The notes beneath the pieces are model-generated. The model made no database searches, had not been told where the DNA came from, and was given only the letters and a program-made list of their open reading frames with translations. Of a DNA stretch of 64,000 nucleotides, positions 50,875 through 58,666 are shown in pieces. The DNA comes from JAHFUS01 sp035689115 (GTDB lineage Bacteria > Actinomycetota > Acidimicrobiia > Acidimicrobiales > GCA-2861595): assembly GCA_035689115.1 (NCBI GenBank), contig DASSMA010000082.1, forward strand, positions 112,845-176,844, in the 5' to 3' direction. Numbering within the stretch: position 1 is the stretch's first letter; every line of letters starts with the position of its first letter. The position numbers and the translations under genes were made by a program.

Positions 50875-50920
50875 TTGAACAATTGGGCGGCGGCGGTACC
50901 CTTGGAAGGTTGCTTCCAAA
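50875..50920 (+). promoter_or_regulatory. Sigma-70-like promoter with stem-loop before the hybrid kinase
   Basis: TTGAAC (50875-50880) and TACCCT (50897-50902) are 16 nt apart. Directly after the -10 is a perfect stem-loop TTGGAAG-GTTG-CTTCCAA (50902-50919), either a leader hairpin or an operator. A good GGAGGT ribosome binding site precedes the ATG at 50948. Confidence 0.5.
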
Positions 50921-50947
50921 CCGACGTCAACGGCGACGGAGGTACCA

Positions 50948-53857
50948 ATGCGGACGGTCGAGCGCTCCAACGCCGGGGCGCCCTTGTTGAGGCGCTATGT
51001 GCTCGTTGGCGCCCTCGGGACCGCTGCCTATTTCTGGCTCCCCCCCGTCCGCCACAGCGGCGTCCTGTTCAACCTGCTCGGCCTCTCCGCCGTGGTCGCC
51101 GTGCTGCTCGGGTGCCGGGCCCACCGTCCGGCCGACGTCCGGCCGTGGCGGCTCTTCGCCCTCGCCCAGCTGCTGTTCGTGGTCGGCGACGCCTACTACT
51201 ACACCTACCCGAAGCTGGCCCACCGGGAAGTCCCCTTCCCGTCGGTGGGCGACGCCTTCTACCTGGCCGTGTACCCCGTGGCGGTGGCCGGCCTGGTCCC
51301 CCTCGTGCGCCGGCGCAACCGCGGCCGCGACGCCGCCGGCCTGGTCGACGCCCTGATCGTCACCATCGGGCTGACCCTGGTGTCGTGGGTCGTCCTCATG
51401 GCGCCCTACGCCCACGACGCCGCGCTGTCGCCCCTGCGCAAGGTGTTCTCCATCGCCTACCCGCTCATGGACGTGCTGCTGCTGGCCGTGGTGGTGCGCA
51501 TCTCCGTCGACTCGGGGCGCCGGCCGCCGGCGTTCACCCTGCTGCTCACCGGCCTCGTCTGCCTGCTGACCGCCGACGCCGCCTACGGCTACATCTCCCT
51601 CCACGGCACCTACAGCACCGGAGCGCCGCTCGACGCGCTCTGGCTGGCCTACTACGTGCTGCTCGGCGCCGCCGCCCTGCACCCGTCCATGGCCGACCTC
51701 AGCGAGCCCTCGGGAGCCCAGCCGGCCGGCCTGTCGCGGAACCGGCTGCGGCTGCTCACCGCCGCCACCCTCACCGCGCCGGCGGTGCAGGCGGTCCAGG
51801 CCGCCCGCGGCGAGCCGGTCGACGTGCCGGTCGTGGTCGTCGGCTCGGTGGCGCTGTTCCTCCTGGTCGTGGCCCGGCTGCGGCTCCAGGCCGCCGAGCT
51901 GGAGGCGGCGCGCGACGAGGCCATCGAGCTGGCCAGGCACAAGTCGGACTTCCTCGCCACCATGAGCCACGAGATCCGCACGCCGATGAACGGCGTCATC
52001 GGGATGACAGGCCTGCTGCTCGACACCGGCCTCGACGCAAACCAGCGGGAGCTGGCGGCCACCGCCCGCAACTCGGCCGAGTCCCTGCTGGCGATCATCA
52101 ACGACATCCTCGACATCTCCAAGCTCGAGGCGGGCCGGGTCGGCCTGGAGGAGATCGGGCTCGACATCGGCGACCTGGTGGAGGAGGTCGGGCAGCTGCT
52201 GGCAGGGCAGGCCCACGCCAAGGGCCTGGAGCTGGTGGTGTCGGTGGACCCCACCCTGGAGTCGCCGCTGGCCGGCGACCCGGTGCGGATCCGCCAGGTG
52301 CTCGTGAACCTGGTCGGCAACGCCGTGAAGTTCACCGGCGCCGGCGAGGTGGTGGTGAGCGCCTCCGCCGCCGGCCGGCACGACGACACGGTCGTGGTGC
52401 GCCTCGAGGTGCGGGACACCGGCATGGGCATCACCCCCGAGGCCCAGGAGCGGCTGTTCGAGGACTTCACCCAGGCCGACCGCACCACCACCCGCCGCTT
52501 CGGCGGCACCGGGCTCGGCCTGGCGATCTCCCAGCGGCTGGTCGGCCTCATGGGCGGGTCCATCGACGTGCGCTCGCAGCCCGGCGCCGGCAGCACCTTC
52601 TGGTTCGACGTCCCCCTGCGGCGGGTGGCCGGCGCCGACGCGGTGCCGGCGGTCCATCTGGGCGACGCCCGGGTGCTGGTGGTCGACGACAACCCGGCGA
52701 GCGCCCGGGCCCTCGCCACCGGCGTCACCCGGTGGGGCCTCCGCCCCGTCGTGGTCCCCGGAGCGGCCGAGGCGCTGGACGCCGTGCAGTCGGGCGAGCG
52801 GTTCGACGTGGTCGTCGCCGACGACACCCTGCCGGGCACCACCGGGGCCGAGCTGGCGGCCGCCCTCGGCCACGGTGCCGAGCCGCCTCCGCCCGTGGTG
52901 CTGGTCGTCGCCGGCATGGCCGAGGCGAGGGCACCGGCCGGGCCGGGCGTCGTCGCCCGCCTGGCCAAGCCGGTGCGCCGCGCCCAGCTCGGCGAGGCCC
53001 TGGCCGCCGCCCTCGGCCTGCGCTCCCGGGCGGCGGCGCCCGGCCCGGCCGAGCCCGTCCGGGCTCCGTCGCGTTCGGGACGGATCCTGGTGGCGGACGA
53101 CAACGCGGTGAACCGGCGCCTGGCCGTCCTCCTGCTGGAGCGGATGGGCTACGACGTGGACACGGTCGTCGACGGCGCCGAGGCCGTCGTCGCGGTGGCC
53201 ACCACCAGCTACGCCGCGGTGGTCATGGACTGCGAGATGCCGGTGGTCGACGGCTACGGCGCGGCGGCCGAGATCCGCCGCCAGGAGCGGCACGGCCACC
53301 TTCCCATCGTGGCCGTCACGGCGTCGGTGCTGCCCGACGACGTGGGGCGGGCGCTGGCGTCGGGCATGGACGCCCACGTCGCCAAGCCGATCGACGCCGG
53401 CGAGCTCCAGCGCACGCTCGACGAGCTGCTGCACGAGGGCGGGAACCGCCCGGCGGCCGGCGAGCAGCGGCCGCCGGCGGGCGACTCCCTGTTCGACCAG
53501 ACCGTGCTCGACCAGCTCCGCCGGCTCGGGGGCGCCGAGGACGTCCTCCCCCTGGTCGAGGTGTTCCTCGAGCACGCCCCCATGCACCTCGACAGCGTGG
53601 TCGCCGCCCTGGCCGCCGGCGACGTGGCCGAGGTCGGTGCCGCCGCCCACAAGCTGGCCGGCTCGGCGGCCGCCTTCGGGGTCACCGCCGTGGTGCGGGC
53701 CGCCCGCGGCGTCGAGACCCGGGCCAAGGACGGCCACCTTCCCGAGCCGGCCGAGATGGCCGAGCTGGAGGCGAGCCTGGAGGCTGCCATCCGCGCCCTG
53801 CCCGCCGAGTTCCTCGAGGGCGGCGGCGGGTCGGGCGCCGTGCTGACCCTCGAATAG
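50948..53857 (+). CDS. Hybrid histidine kinase with two receivers and HPt
   Basis: A 969-residue membrane protein. About eight TM helices (residues 15-305) form an input domain unlike common MASE types I can name. Then HisKA with His341 in TMSHEIRTPMNGVIG, HATPase_c (NLVGNAVKF, DTGMGI, FGGTGLGLAI), receiver 1 (~575-690; VLVVDDNP, ADDTLPGTTG, LAKPVRR), receiver 2 (~710-830; ILVADDN, VVMDCEMPVVDG, VAKPIDA) and a C-terminal HPt with His901 in AAHKLAGSAAAFG. This is a full internal phosphorelay; the final response regulator is not here. Ends 2 nt from the convergent ANTAR gene. Confidence 0.94.
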   Translation: MRTVERSNAGAPLLRRYVLVGALGTAAYFWLPPVRHSGVLFNLLGLSAVVAVLLGCRAHRPADVRPWRLFALAQLLFVVGDAYYYTYPKLAHREVPFPSVGDAFYLAVYPVAVAGLVPLVRRRNRGRDAAGLVDALIVTIGLTLVSWVVLMAPYAHDAALSPLRKVFSIAYPLMDVLLLAVVVRISVDSGRRPPAFTLLLTGLVCLLTADAAYGYISLHGTYSTGAPLDALWLAYYVLLGAAALHPSMADLSEPSGAQPAGLSRNRLRLLTAATLTAPAVQAVQAARGEPVDVPVVVVGSVALFLLVVARLRLQAAELEAARDEAIELARHKSDFLATMSHEIRTPMNGVIGMTGLLLDTGLDANQRELAATARNSAESLLAIINDILDISKLEAGRVGLEEIGLDIGDLVEEVGQLLAGQAHAKGLELVVSVDPTLESPLAGDPVRIRQVLVNLVGNAVKFTGAGEVVVSASAAGRHDDTVVVRLEVRDTGMGITPEAQERLFEDFTQADRTTTRRFGGTGLGLAISQRLVGLMGGSIDVRSQPGAGSTFWFDVPLRRVAGADAVPAVHLGDARVLVVDDNPASARALATGVTRWGLRPVVVPGAAEALDAVQSGERFDVVVADDTLPGTTGAELAAALGHGAEPPPPVVLVVAGMAEARAPAGPGVVARLAKPVRRAQLGEALAAALGLRSRAAAPGPAEPVRAPSRSGRILVADDNAVNRRLAVLLLERMGYDVDTVVDGAEAVVAVATTSYAAVVMDCEMPVVDGYGAAAEIRRQERHGHLPIVAVTASVLPDDVGRALASGMDAHVAKPIDAGELQRTLDELLHEGGNRPAAGEQRPPAGDSLFDQTVLDQLRRLGGAEDVLPLVEVFLEHAPMHLDSVVAALAAGDVAEVGAAAHKLAGSAAAFGVTAVVRAARGVETRAKDGHLPEPAEMAELEASLEAAIRALPAEFLEGGGGSGAVLTLE

Positions 53858-53859
53858 CC

Positions 53860-54246
53860 CTACTCGAAGGGGGGGGGCGCCTCGTCCTCCGCCGGCTCGT
53901 TCACCATCCGGTCGACGTCGTCGACGGCCCGGCGCGTGGGGTGCGGCAGCGTCGCCTCGTCCCGGGCCTGCTTCTGGCAGCTGTCCACCAGCCGGCGGGC
54001 CACGTCGCGCAGCGGGACGTTGAGGCGCTGCGACGCCCGGGCGAGGACGTCGAAGGCCTCCTCCGGGTGGTAGCCCTGGGTGGCCACCAGCACGCCCTTC
54101 GCCTGCTCGATCACCGGCAGGGTGAGGAGCATCCGCTCCACGTGGGCCACCAGGGCGCGCAGGCGCTCCAATTCGTCCGGGACGCCCCGCTCTGGGATGT
54201 TCAGGCGCAGGTCACGGTCACGAGTGCCGTCGCCGGCCCCGACCAC
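53860..54246 (-). CDS. ANTAR-domain protein without receiver
   Basis: A 128-residue protein whose middle (~35-90) is an ANTAR RNA-binding domain: LTLPVIEQAKGVLVATQGYHPEEAFDVLARASQRLN, written in parts VIEQAKGVLVA and PEEAFDVLARASQRLNVPLRDVA. ANTAR domains bind paired hexaloop RNA hairpins and prevent termination. No receiver or GAF domain precedes it. The GTG 54246 start is a guess: TAGTTT seven bases upstream could be a -10 for a leaderless message. The end is acidic and Pro-rich (EDEAPPPFE). Confidence 0.75.
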   Translation of the reverse strand: MVGAGDGTRDRDLRLNIPERGVPDELERLRALVAHVERMLLTLPVIEQAKGVLVATQGYHPEEAFDVLARASQRLNVPLRDVARRLVDSCQKQARDEATLPHPTRRAVDDVDRMVNEPAEDEAPPPFE

Positions 54247-54287
54247 AGCCCAGAAACTACCATTCGCCGGGCGCGCTGCAACGGCAA

Positions 54288-54872
54288 CTAGTCGCTGGCG
54301 GCGTCCACGTCGAAGGTGCCGCCGGCCCGCCAGTAGAAGCCGTCGCGGCGCTCCAGGAACTCCTCGTCCACCAGGTACCGGCGCAGGGCGGCGTAGTCGG
54401 GGTGGGCCTCGGCCAGCAGGTCGTTGACCGCCTTCTCCGGGTAGGTGCGGCCGGGCTCGAAGCGGCCGGACAGGAAGTCGAGCACCACCCGGCGCTTCTG
54501 GCGCGCGGCCGGGATCGACGCCAGCCGGCCGTCGGGGGTCACGAAGTTGCGCAGGACGCCGGCCTGCTCGGGCGTGGCCCCGAGGTCCTCGGGCCGCACC
54601 TCGGGCCGCCGGCCGGCCGCCTCCCTGGCGGCTACGGCGAAGGGCTCGGCGCGGGCGGCCAGGCCGCCGTCGCCCCGCTCGACCACGCCGGCCCCGGCCA
54701 GCCGCTCCAGGGCCCGGACCACCGCCCGGGCATCCAAACCGGTGCGCTCCCCCACCTCGGCAGCGGTGGTGGCCCCGAGCACGACGGCGGCCAGGCACCG
54801 CAGGCGGGCGTCGTCGGCCAGCAGGCCCACCAGCGTGGCGGCGTCCGGTCCTTCCACCCCGTGACGCGGCAT
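54288..54872 (-). CDS. DUF2087 winged-helix-like protein
   Basis: A 194-residue protein. The N-terminal ~90 residues look like an ArsR-type winged helix (LLADDARLRCLAAVVLGATTAAEVGERTGL, in parts TTAAEVGERTGLDARAVVRALERLAGAGVVER). The C-terminal ~80 residues are DUF2087 (VLRNFVTPDGRLASIPAARQKRR, YPEKAVNDLLAEAHPDYAALRRYLVDEEFLER split across). A DNA-binding regulator is likely. ATG 54872 start; divergent from the 79-residue gene. Confidence 0.83.
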   Translation of the reverse strand: MPRHGVEGPDAATLVGLLADDARLRCLAAVVLGATTAAEVGERTGLDARAVVRALERLAGAGVVERGDGGLAARAEPFAVAAREAAGRRPEVRPEDLGATPEQAGVLRNFVTPDGRLASIPAARQKRRVVLDFLSGRFEPGRTYPEKAVNDLLAEAHPDYAALRRYLVDEEFLERRDGFYWRAGGTFDVDAASD

Positions 54873-54925
54873 GGTCCGAACGGTACGCTCGTCGGGACGT
54901 GCTGTCGCACACGAAGGGAGACGCC

Positions 54926-55165
54926 GTGACGCTTGGCGAGGTGATCGACGACCACTTCCTGACGCGGTACCGCGAGCTGCTGGACGCCGAGGATGCCGCC
55001 TTCGACGCCCTGGAGCACGCGTACGAGGAGGGTGACCGGGCCCACTTCGAGCTGGACCTGGGCGCCTGGGAGGAGGCGATCGCCCGCAAGCTGGCGTACC
55101 TGCGCCGGCGGGGCGTCGACGTCGGCGTGCCGGCCGCCGCCGAGGTGGGGGCTGCCCTCCGCTGA
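54926..55165 (+). CDS. Small hypothetical helical protein (79 aa)
   Basis: A 79-residue acidic helical protein (LGEVIDDHFLTRYRELLDAEDAAFDALEHAYEEGD, in parts FLTRYRELLDAEDAAFDALEHA). The GTG at 54926 has AAGGGAG five bases upstream, which decides the start over GTG 54899. No recognised domain. It is followed by a strong hairpin. Confidence 0.65.
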   Translation: MTLGEVIDDHFLTRYRELLDAEDAAFDALEHAYEEGDRAHFELDLGAWEEAIARKLAYLRRRGVDVGVPAAAEVGAALR

Positions 55166-55173
55166 GAATCGCC

Positions 55174-55683
55174 TCACTCTGGTTGGCGAACCGGTGCGGC
55201 AACCGCACCGATCTGCCAACCAGAGTGGCCCTCGTGGGCCAATAGCCACCGCTTGGTGTCCAGGCCGCCGGAGAAGCCGCCGATGGACCCGTCGCCGGCC
55301 ACCACCCGGTGGCAGGGGACGACGATCGGCACCGGGTTGGCGCCCACCGCCTGCCCCACCGCCCGGCCGGCGCCGGGCCGGCCGGCGGCCGCCGCCAGCC
55401 GCCCGTAGCTGGTGAGCGACTTGGCGGGGACCCGGCGCAGGGCGCCGAGCACCGCCACGCTGAACGGGGTGCGGCCCGACAGGTCGACGTCCATCTCCTC
55501 GACGGCGTCGAGGGCGCCGTCGAAGTAGGCCCGGAGGGCGTCAGCCACCTCGTCCACCGGCCGGTCGCCGGGAACGGGCCGGTCGCCGGCGCCGTGCAGG
55601 TCGAGCAGCCGCAGGCCGGCGTCCGACGTGCGCACGTAGAGGGGCCCGACCGGCGAGTCCTGGACCCAGGCGGCGGCCCTCAT
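55174..55683 (-). CDS. ogt: Methylated-DNA--protein-cysteine methyltransferase
   Basis: A 169-residue suicide repair protein that moves the alkyl group from O6-alkylguanine to its own Cys. The active site is VVPCHRVVAGDGSIGGFSGG, with the helix-turn-helix arginine region LTSYGRLAAAAGRPGAGRAVGQAVGANP (in parts GRAVGQAVGANP) and the KRWLLAHEG end. ATG 55683 overlaps the mdh stop (ATGA). Its stop lies in the arm of the downstream hairpin. Confidence 0.94.
   Translation of the reverse strand: MRAAAWVQDSPVGPLYVRTSDAGLRLLDLHGAGDRPVPGDRPVDEVADALRAYFDGALDAVEEMDVDLSGRTPFSVAVLGALRRVPAKSLTSYGRLAAAAGRPGAGRAVGQAVGANPVPIVVPCHRVVAGDGSIGGFSGGLDTKRWLLAHEGHSGWQIGAVAAPVRQPE
55175..55227. terminator. Two-tier hairpin between convergent genes
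   Basis: Outer stem CACTCTGGTTGGC (55175-55187) pairs with 55215-55227 over 13 bp, and an inner stem CGGTGCGG-CAA-CCGCACCG lies within it. Located between the 79-residue gene and ogt, whose stop codon overlaps the first arm. Probable bidirectional terminator. Confidence 0.72.
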
Positions 55684-56666
55684 CCGAGCAGCCCGGCCAC
55701 GTCGTGGCGCTCGCCCAGCAGCTCCTCGGTGGTGGCCCGGAGCCGCTCGCCGGCGAAGTCGTCGATCCCGAAGCCGTCGGCCACCGACCAGGTGCTGCCG
55801 TCGGTGACCACGGGGAAGCCGAACTGGAGGCCCTCGGGGATCCCGTACTCCCCCCGGCTGACCACGGCCAGGGCGGCCACGTCGCCCTCGGCGGTGGGCG
55901 TGCGGATGCTGCGTACCGAGTCGACGACGGCGTTGGCGGCCGAGGCGGCCGACGACGCGCCCCTGGCCTTGATCACCGCCGCCCCCCGCTGCTGGATGGT
56001 GGTGATGAACTCGCCGCGCAGCCAGTCGTCGTCGCCGATCACCTCGGGTGCCCGCTTCCCCCCGATGGTGGCGTTGGCGAAGTCGGGGAACTGGGTGCTC
56101 GAGTGGTTGCCCCAGATGGCCAGGTTGGCCACGTCGGCGACGGGCACGCCGGCCCTCGAGGCGAGCAGGGCCCGGGCCCGGTTCTGGTCGAGGCGGGTCA
56201 TGGCGAACCAGCGCTCGGCCGGGATCTCGGGGGCGTTGGTGCGGGCGATGAGGCAGTTGGTGTTGCAGGGGTTGCCCACCACGAGGACGCGCACGTCGTC
56301 GGCGGCGGCGGCCGCCAGCGCCCGGCCCTGGGGACCGAAGATCCCGCCGTTCACGGTGAGCAGGTCCCGGCGCTCCATGCCCGCCTTGCGGGGAATGGAG
56401 CCGACCAGCAGGGCCCACGACACGCCGTCGAAGGCGGTGGCGGCGTCGGCGGTGGTGTCCACCCCCGCCAGCAGCGGGAAGGCGCAGTCGGTGAGCTCCA
56501 TGACCACCCCCTCCAAAGCCGGCAGGGCGGGCTCGATCTCCAGCAGCCGCAGCTCGACCGGCTGGTCGGGGCCGAGCAGGTCGCCGGCGGCGATGCGGAA
56601 GAGCAGGGCGTAGCCGATCTGGCCGGCCGCCCCGGTGACGGCCACGCGGACGGGTCTGGTGCTCAT
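55680..56666 (-). CDS. mdh: Malate dehydrogenase
   Basis: A 328-residue NAD-dependent malate dehydrogenase of the cytosolic/MDH type 2 kind: VAVTGAAGQIGYALLFRIA (nucleotide-binding GxxGxxG), RKAGMERRDLLTVNGGIF, VLVVGNPCNTNCLIA, MTRLDQNRA, IWGNHSSTQFPDF (catalytic His) and FGFPVVTDG. It oxidises malate to oxaloacetate in the TCA cycle. Coupled to ogt by ATGA and 10 nt after the cation-efflux gene stop. Confidence 0.96.
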   Translation of the reverse strand: MSTRPVRVAVTGAAGQIGYALLFRIAAGDLLGPDQPVELRLLEIEPALPALEGVVMELTDCAFPLLAGVDTTADAATAFDGVSWALLVGSIPRKAGMERRDLLTVNGGIFGPQGRALAAAAADDVRVLVVGNPCNTNCLIARTNAPEIPAERWFAMTRLDQNRARALLASRAGVPVADVANLAIWGNHSSTQFPDFANATIGGKRAPEVIGDDDWLRGEFITTIQQRGAAVIKARGASSAASAANAVVDSVRSIRTPTAEGDVAALAVVSRGEYGIPEGLQFGFPVVTDGSTWSVADGFGIDDFAGERLRATTEELLGERHDVAGLLG

Positions 56667-56676
56667 GCCCACGACC

Positions 56677-57693
56677 CTAGGCCGGGGGGCCGTCGTGGTG
56701 ACGCACCTCGGCGTGGTGGTCGACACCGTCGGCCGACGCCGGGTCGGCGTGGATGATCACCTTGGCCAGCATCGGCACCTGGTGGAGCAGGGCGTGGCGG
56801 GCGTCCTCGGCGATGCGGTGGCCCTCGACCACCGACAGCCGGTCGTCGACCCGCACCTCGGCCTCGCAGTGCAGCCGGTGGCCGATCCACCGCAGGCGCA
56901 GCTCGCCCACGCCGAGGGCGCCCGGGACGGCGGCCAGGATGCCGCTCACCCGCTCGGCCAGGCCCGGCTCGACCCCGTCCATGAGGCGGAGGCCGACGCC
57001 GGTGGCCGCCTCCCAGAACACCTTCAGGATCACCACGGCGATGACGAGCCCGGCCACCGCGTCGGCCCGCTCCACGCCGAGGGCCACCCCCACGGCGCCG
57101 GCGAGGACTCCGAGCGACCCGAGGCCGTCGGTGCGGGCGTGCAGCCCGTCGGCGATCAGGGCGGCCGACCCGATGCGGGTGCCGGTGTTGATGCGCAGGC
57201 GGGCCACCGCCTCGTTGCCGGCGAAGCCGATGACGGCGGCCGCCATCACCGCCGGCAGGTAGGACACCTCGGCCGGATCCATGAGCCGGCGCACCGACTC
57301 GAAGGCGGCGAACAGGCCCGACGCGGCGATGAAGAGGACGATGGCGACACCGGCCAGGTCCTCGGCCCGGCCGAAGCCGTAGGTGAAGCGCGACGTGGCG
57401 GCCCGCCGGCCGACGGTGAAGGCCAGCCACAGGGGCAGGACGGTGAGGGCGTCGGCGCCGTTGTGGAACGTGTCGTTGAGGAGGGCCACCGACCCGCTGA
57501 GCAGCGCCACCACGAGCTGGGCTGCGGCGGTGGCGGCCAGGCCCAGCAGCGACAGCCACAGCGCCCGCTTCCCCAGCCGGCTGGCCTCGAGGTTCGAGTC
57601 GATGGGGAACAGCGCGGTGTGGCGGTGGGGCCGGAAGAGGCCGCGCAGGCCGCGGGGGTGGCCGTGCCCGTGATCGTGGTGGTCGTGGGCCAT
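56677..57693 (-). CDS. Cation diffusion facilitator transporter
   Basis: A 338-residue CDF protein that exports divalent metals (Zn, Co, Fe or Mn) in exchange for protons. A His-rich start (AHDHHDHGHGHPRG) precedes six TM helices. The metal site on TM2 is FHNGAD and on TM5 DGLHARTDG, the usual HxxxD pair. A C-terminal cytoplasmic ferredoxin-like domain (RLHCEAEVRVDDRLSVVEGHRIAEDA, in parts LHCEAEVRVDD) follows. ATG 57693 is chosen because the His-rich motif starts there. Confidence 0.93.
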   Translation of the reverse strand: MAHDHHDHGHGHPRGLRGLFRPHRHTALFPIDSNLEASRLGKRALWLSLLGLAATAAAQLVVALLSGSVALLNDTFHNGADALTVLPLWLAFTVGRRAATSRFTYGFGRAEDLAGVAIVLFIAASGLFAAFESVRRLMDPAEVSYLPAVMAAAVIGFAGNEAVARLRINTGTRIGSAALIADGLHARTDGLGSLGVLAGAVGVALGVERADAVAGLVIAVVILKVFWEAATGVGLRLMDGVEPGLAERVSGILAAVPGALGVGELRLRWIGHRLHCEAEVRVDDRLSVVEGHRIAEDARHALLHQVPMLAKVIIHADPASADGVDHHAEVRHHDGPPA

Positions 57694-57859
57694 GGCACCA
57701 GCGTGCCAGGCCCCGCGGCGAAGGCGCCCAATGGGCAAGTTGCGCGCCTCGGGACGTTCGCCGCCGCGGATGCGACCACATCCTCTGTGCCCGGCCGCCC
57801 GCCACGGCGATCTTGATCCCGGGACCCAGTTCGGGCCCCAGGGAGAAAGGCAGAGTGCG

Positions 57860-58066
57860 ATGGAGCGGAGGGAGAGGCACTACGACCGACCGGTGATGAC
57901 GCCGGCCGGGATGATGCCGGGAGGATCCGAGATGACGAGTTGGTACGGCCACGTGCCGTTCCCGTCGCCGGCCGCCCTGGCCGTGAAGCGGACCGAGCTG
58001 CTCGCCCTCATCGAGCAGCGCAAGCTGGAGAAGGCGCACACGCCTGCTGTGCCGAAGGCCAGCTAG
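57860..58066 (+). CDS. Small hypothetical protein (68 aa)
   Basis: A 68-residue protein with a Met/Arg-rich N-terminus and a C-terminal helix (AALAVKRTELLALIEQRKLEKA). AAAGG lies about 9 nt before ATG 57860. Five in-frame Met codons leave the start uncertain. No recognised domain. The 166-nt gap upstream (divergent from the CDF gene) holds its promoter but no clear boxes. Confidence 0.55.
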   Translation: MERRERHYDRPVMTPAGMMPGGSEMTSWYGHVPFPSPAALAVKRTELLALIEQRKLEKAHTPAVPKAS

Positions 58067-58123
58067 CACCACGGGATTTTGGGCGGGCCGGGCAGCGGCC
58101 GGCCCGCCGGAAGCCCCTGCAGG

Positions 58124-58666
58124 TCAGCGGTCGAGCTCGGTCCTGAGCTCCCGCTCGAGCCGGAGTCCGAGGTCCCGGCGTGACACCAGGCCCACCGTCC
58201 CGAGCAGCTCCTCCATCAACGGGATGTGTGCGCCTCGCTCGAAGTCGAACTCGTAGGTGACGCAGCCGCCCGCGAACTCGTCGGTGATCGTCCCCGCGTA
58301 GCGGGGCGAGATGGACCGCAGGTGCACCGACGTGCGCACGCCGGCCGCCCGGGCCGCCATCGGGGCGCCGGCCGCCCCGTCGCACGACTCCGCCAGTCCC
58401 ACCCGCACCGTCCGCCCGCCCGCCCGGCCGGGCTCGAGGGTGAACCGCACGCGGCCGGGGCGGGCGACGAACCCGGCGTCCTGCCAGCCCTCGGCCAGCT
58501 CGGTGACGCAGGGGAGGTAGGCGGCGTCGGGCGCCGCCTGGGCGACGAGGGCCATCCGCTGCACGCTCCTGCAGCGGGGAGCGGCGCCGGGGACGGCGTC
58601 GGGCGAGCAGGCGGCGAGAAGGGCGAGCAACACGACCGGCACCAGGCACCGGCGGGGCGGGATCAC
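58124..58666 (-). CDS. Hypothetical lipoprotein coupled to the PAP2-kinase gene
   Basis: A 180-residue protein with a lipobox (PVVLLALLAACS), so likely anchored outside the membrane. The mature part has four further Cys (PRCRSV, YLPCVTEL, AESCDGAAG, GGCVTYEF) that could pair as disulfides, then a charged C-terminal helix. GTG 58666 overlaps the upstream stop (GTGA). I do not recognise the family. Coupling to the fusion gene suggests a joint envelope role. Confidence 0.72.
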   Translation of the reverse strand: MIPPRRCLVPVVLLALLAACSPDAVPGAAPRCRSVQRMALVAQAAPDAAYLPCVTELAEGWQDAGFVARPGRVRFTLEPGRAGGRTVRVGLAESCDGAAGAPMAARAAGVRTSVHLRSISPRYAGTITDEFAGGCVTYEFDFERGAHIPLMEELLGTVGLVSRRDLGLRLERELRTELDR

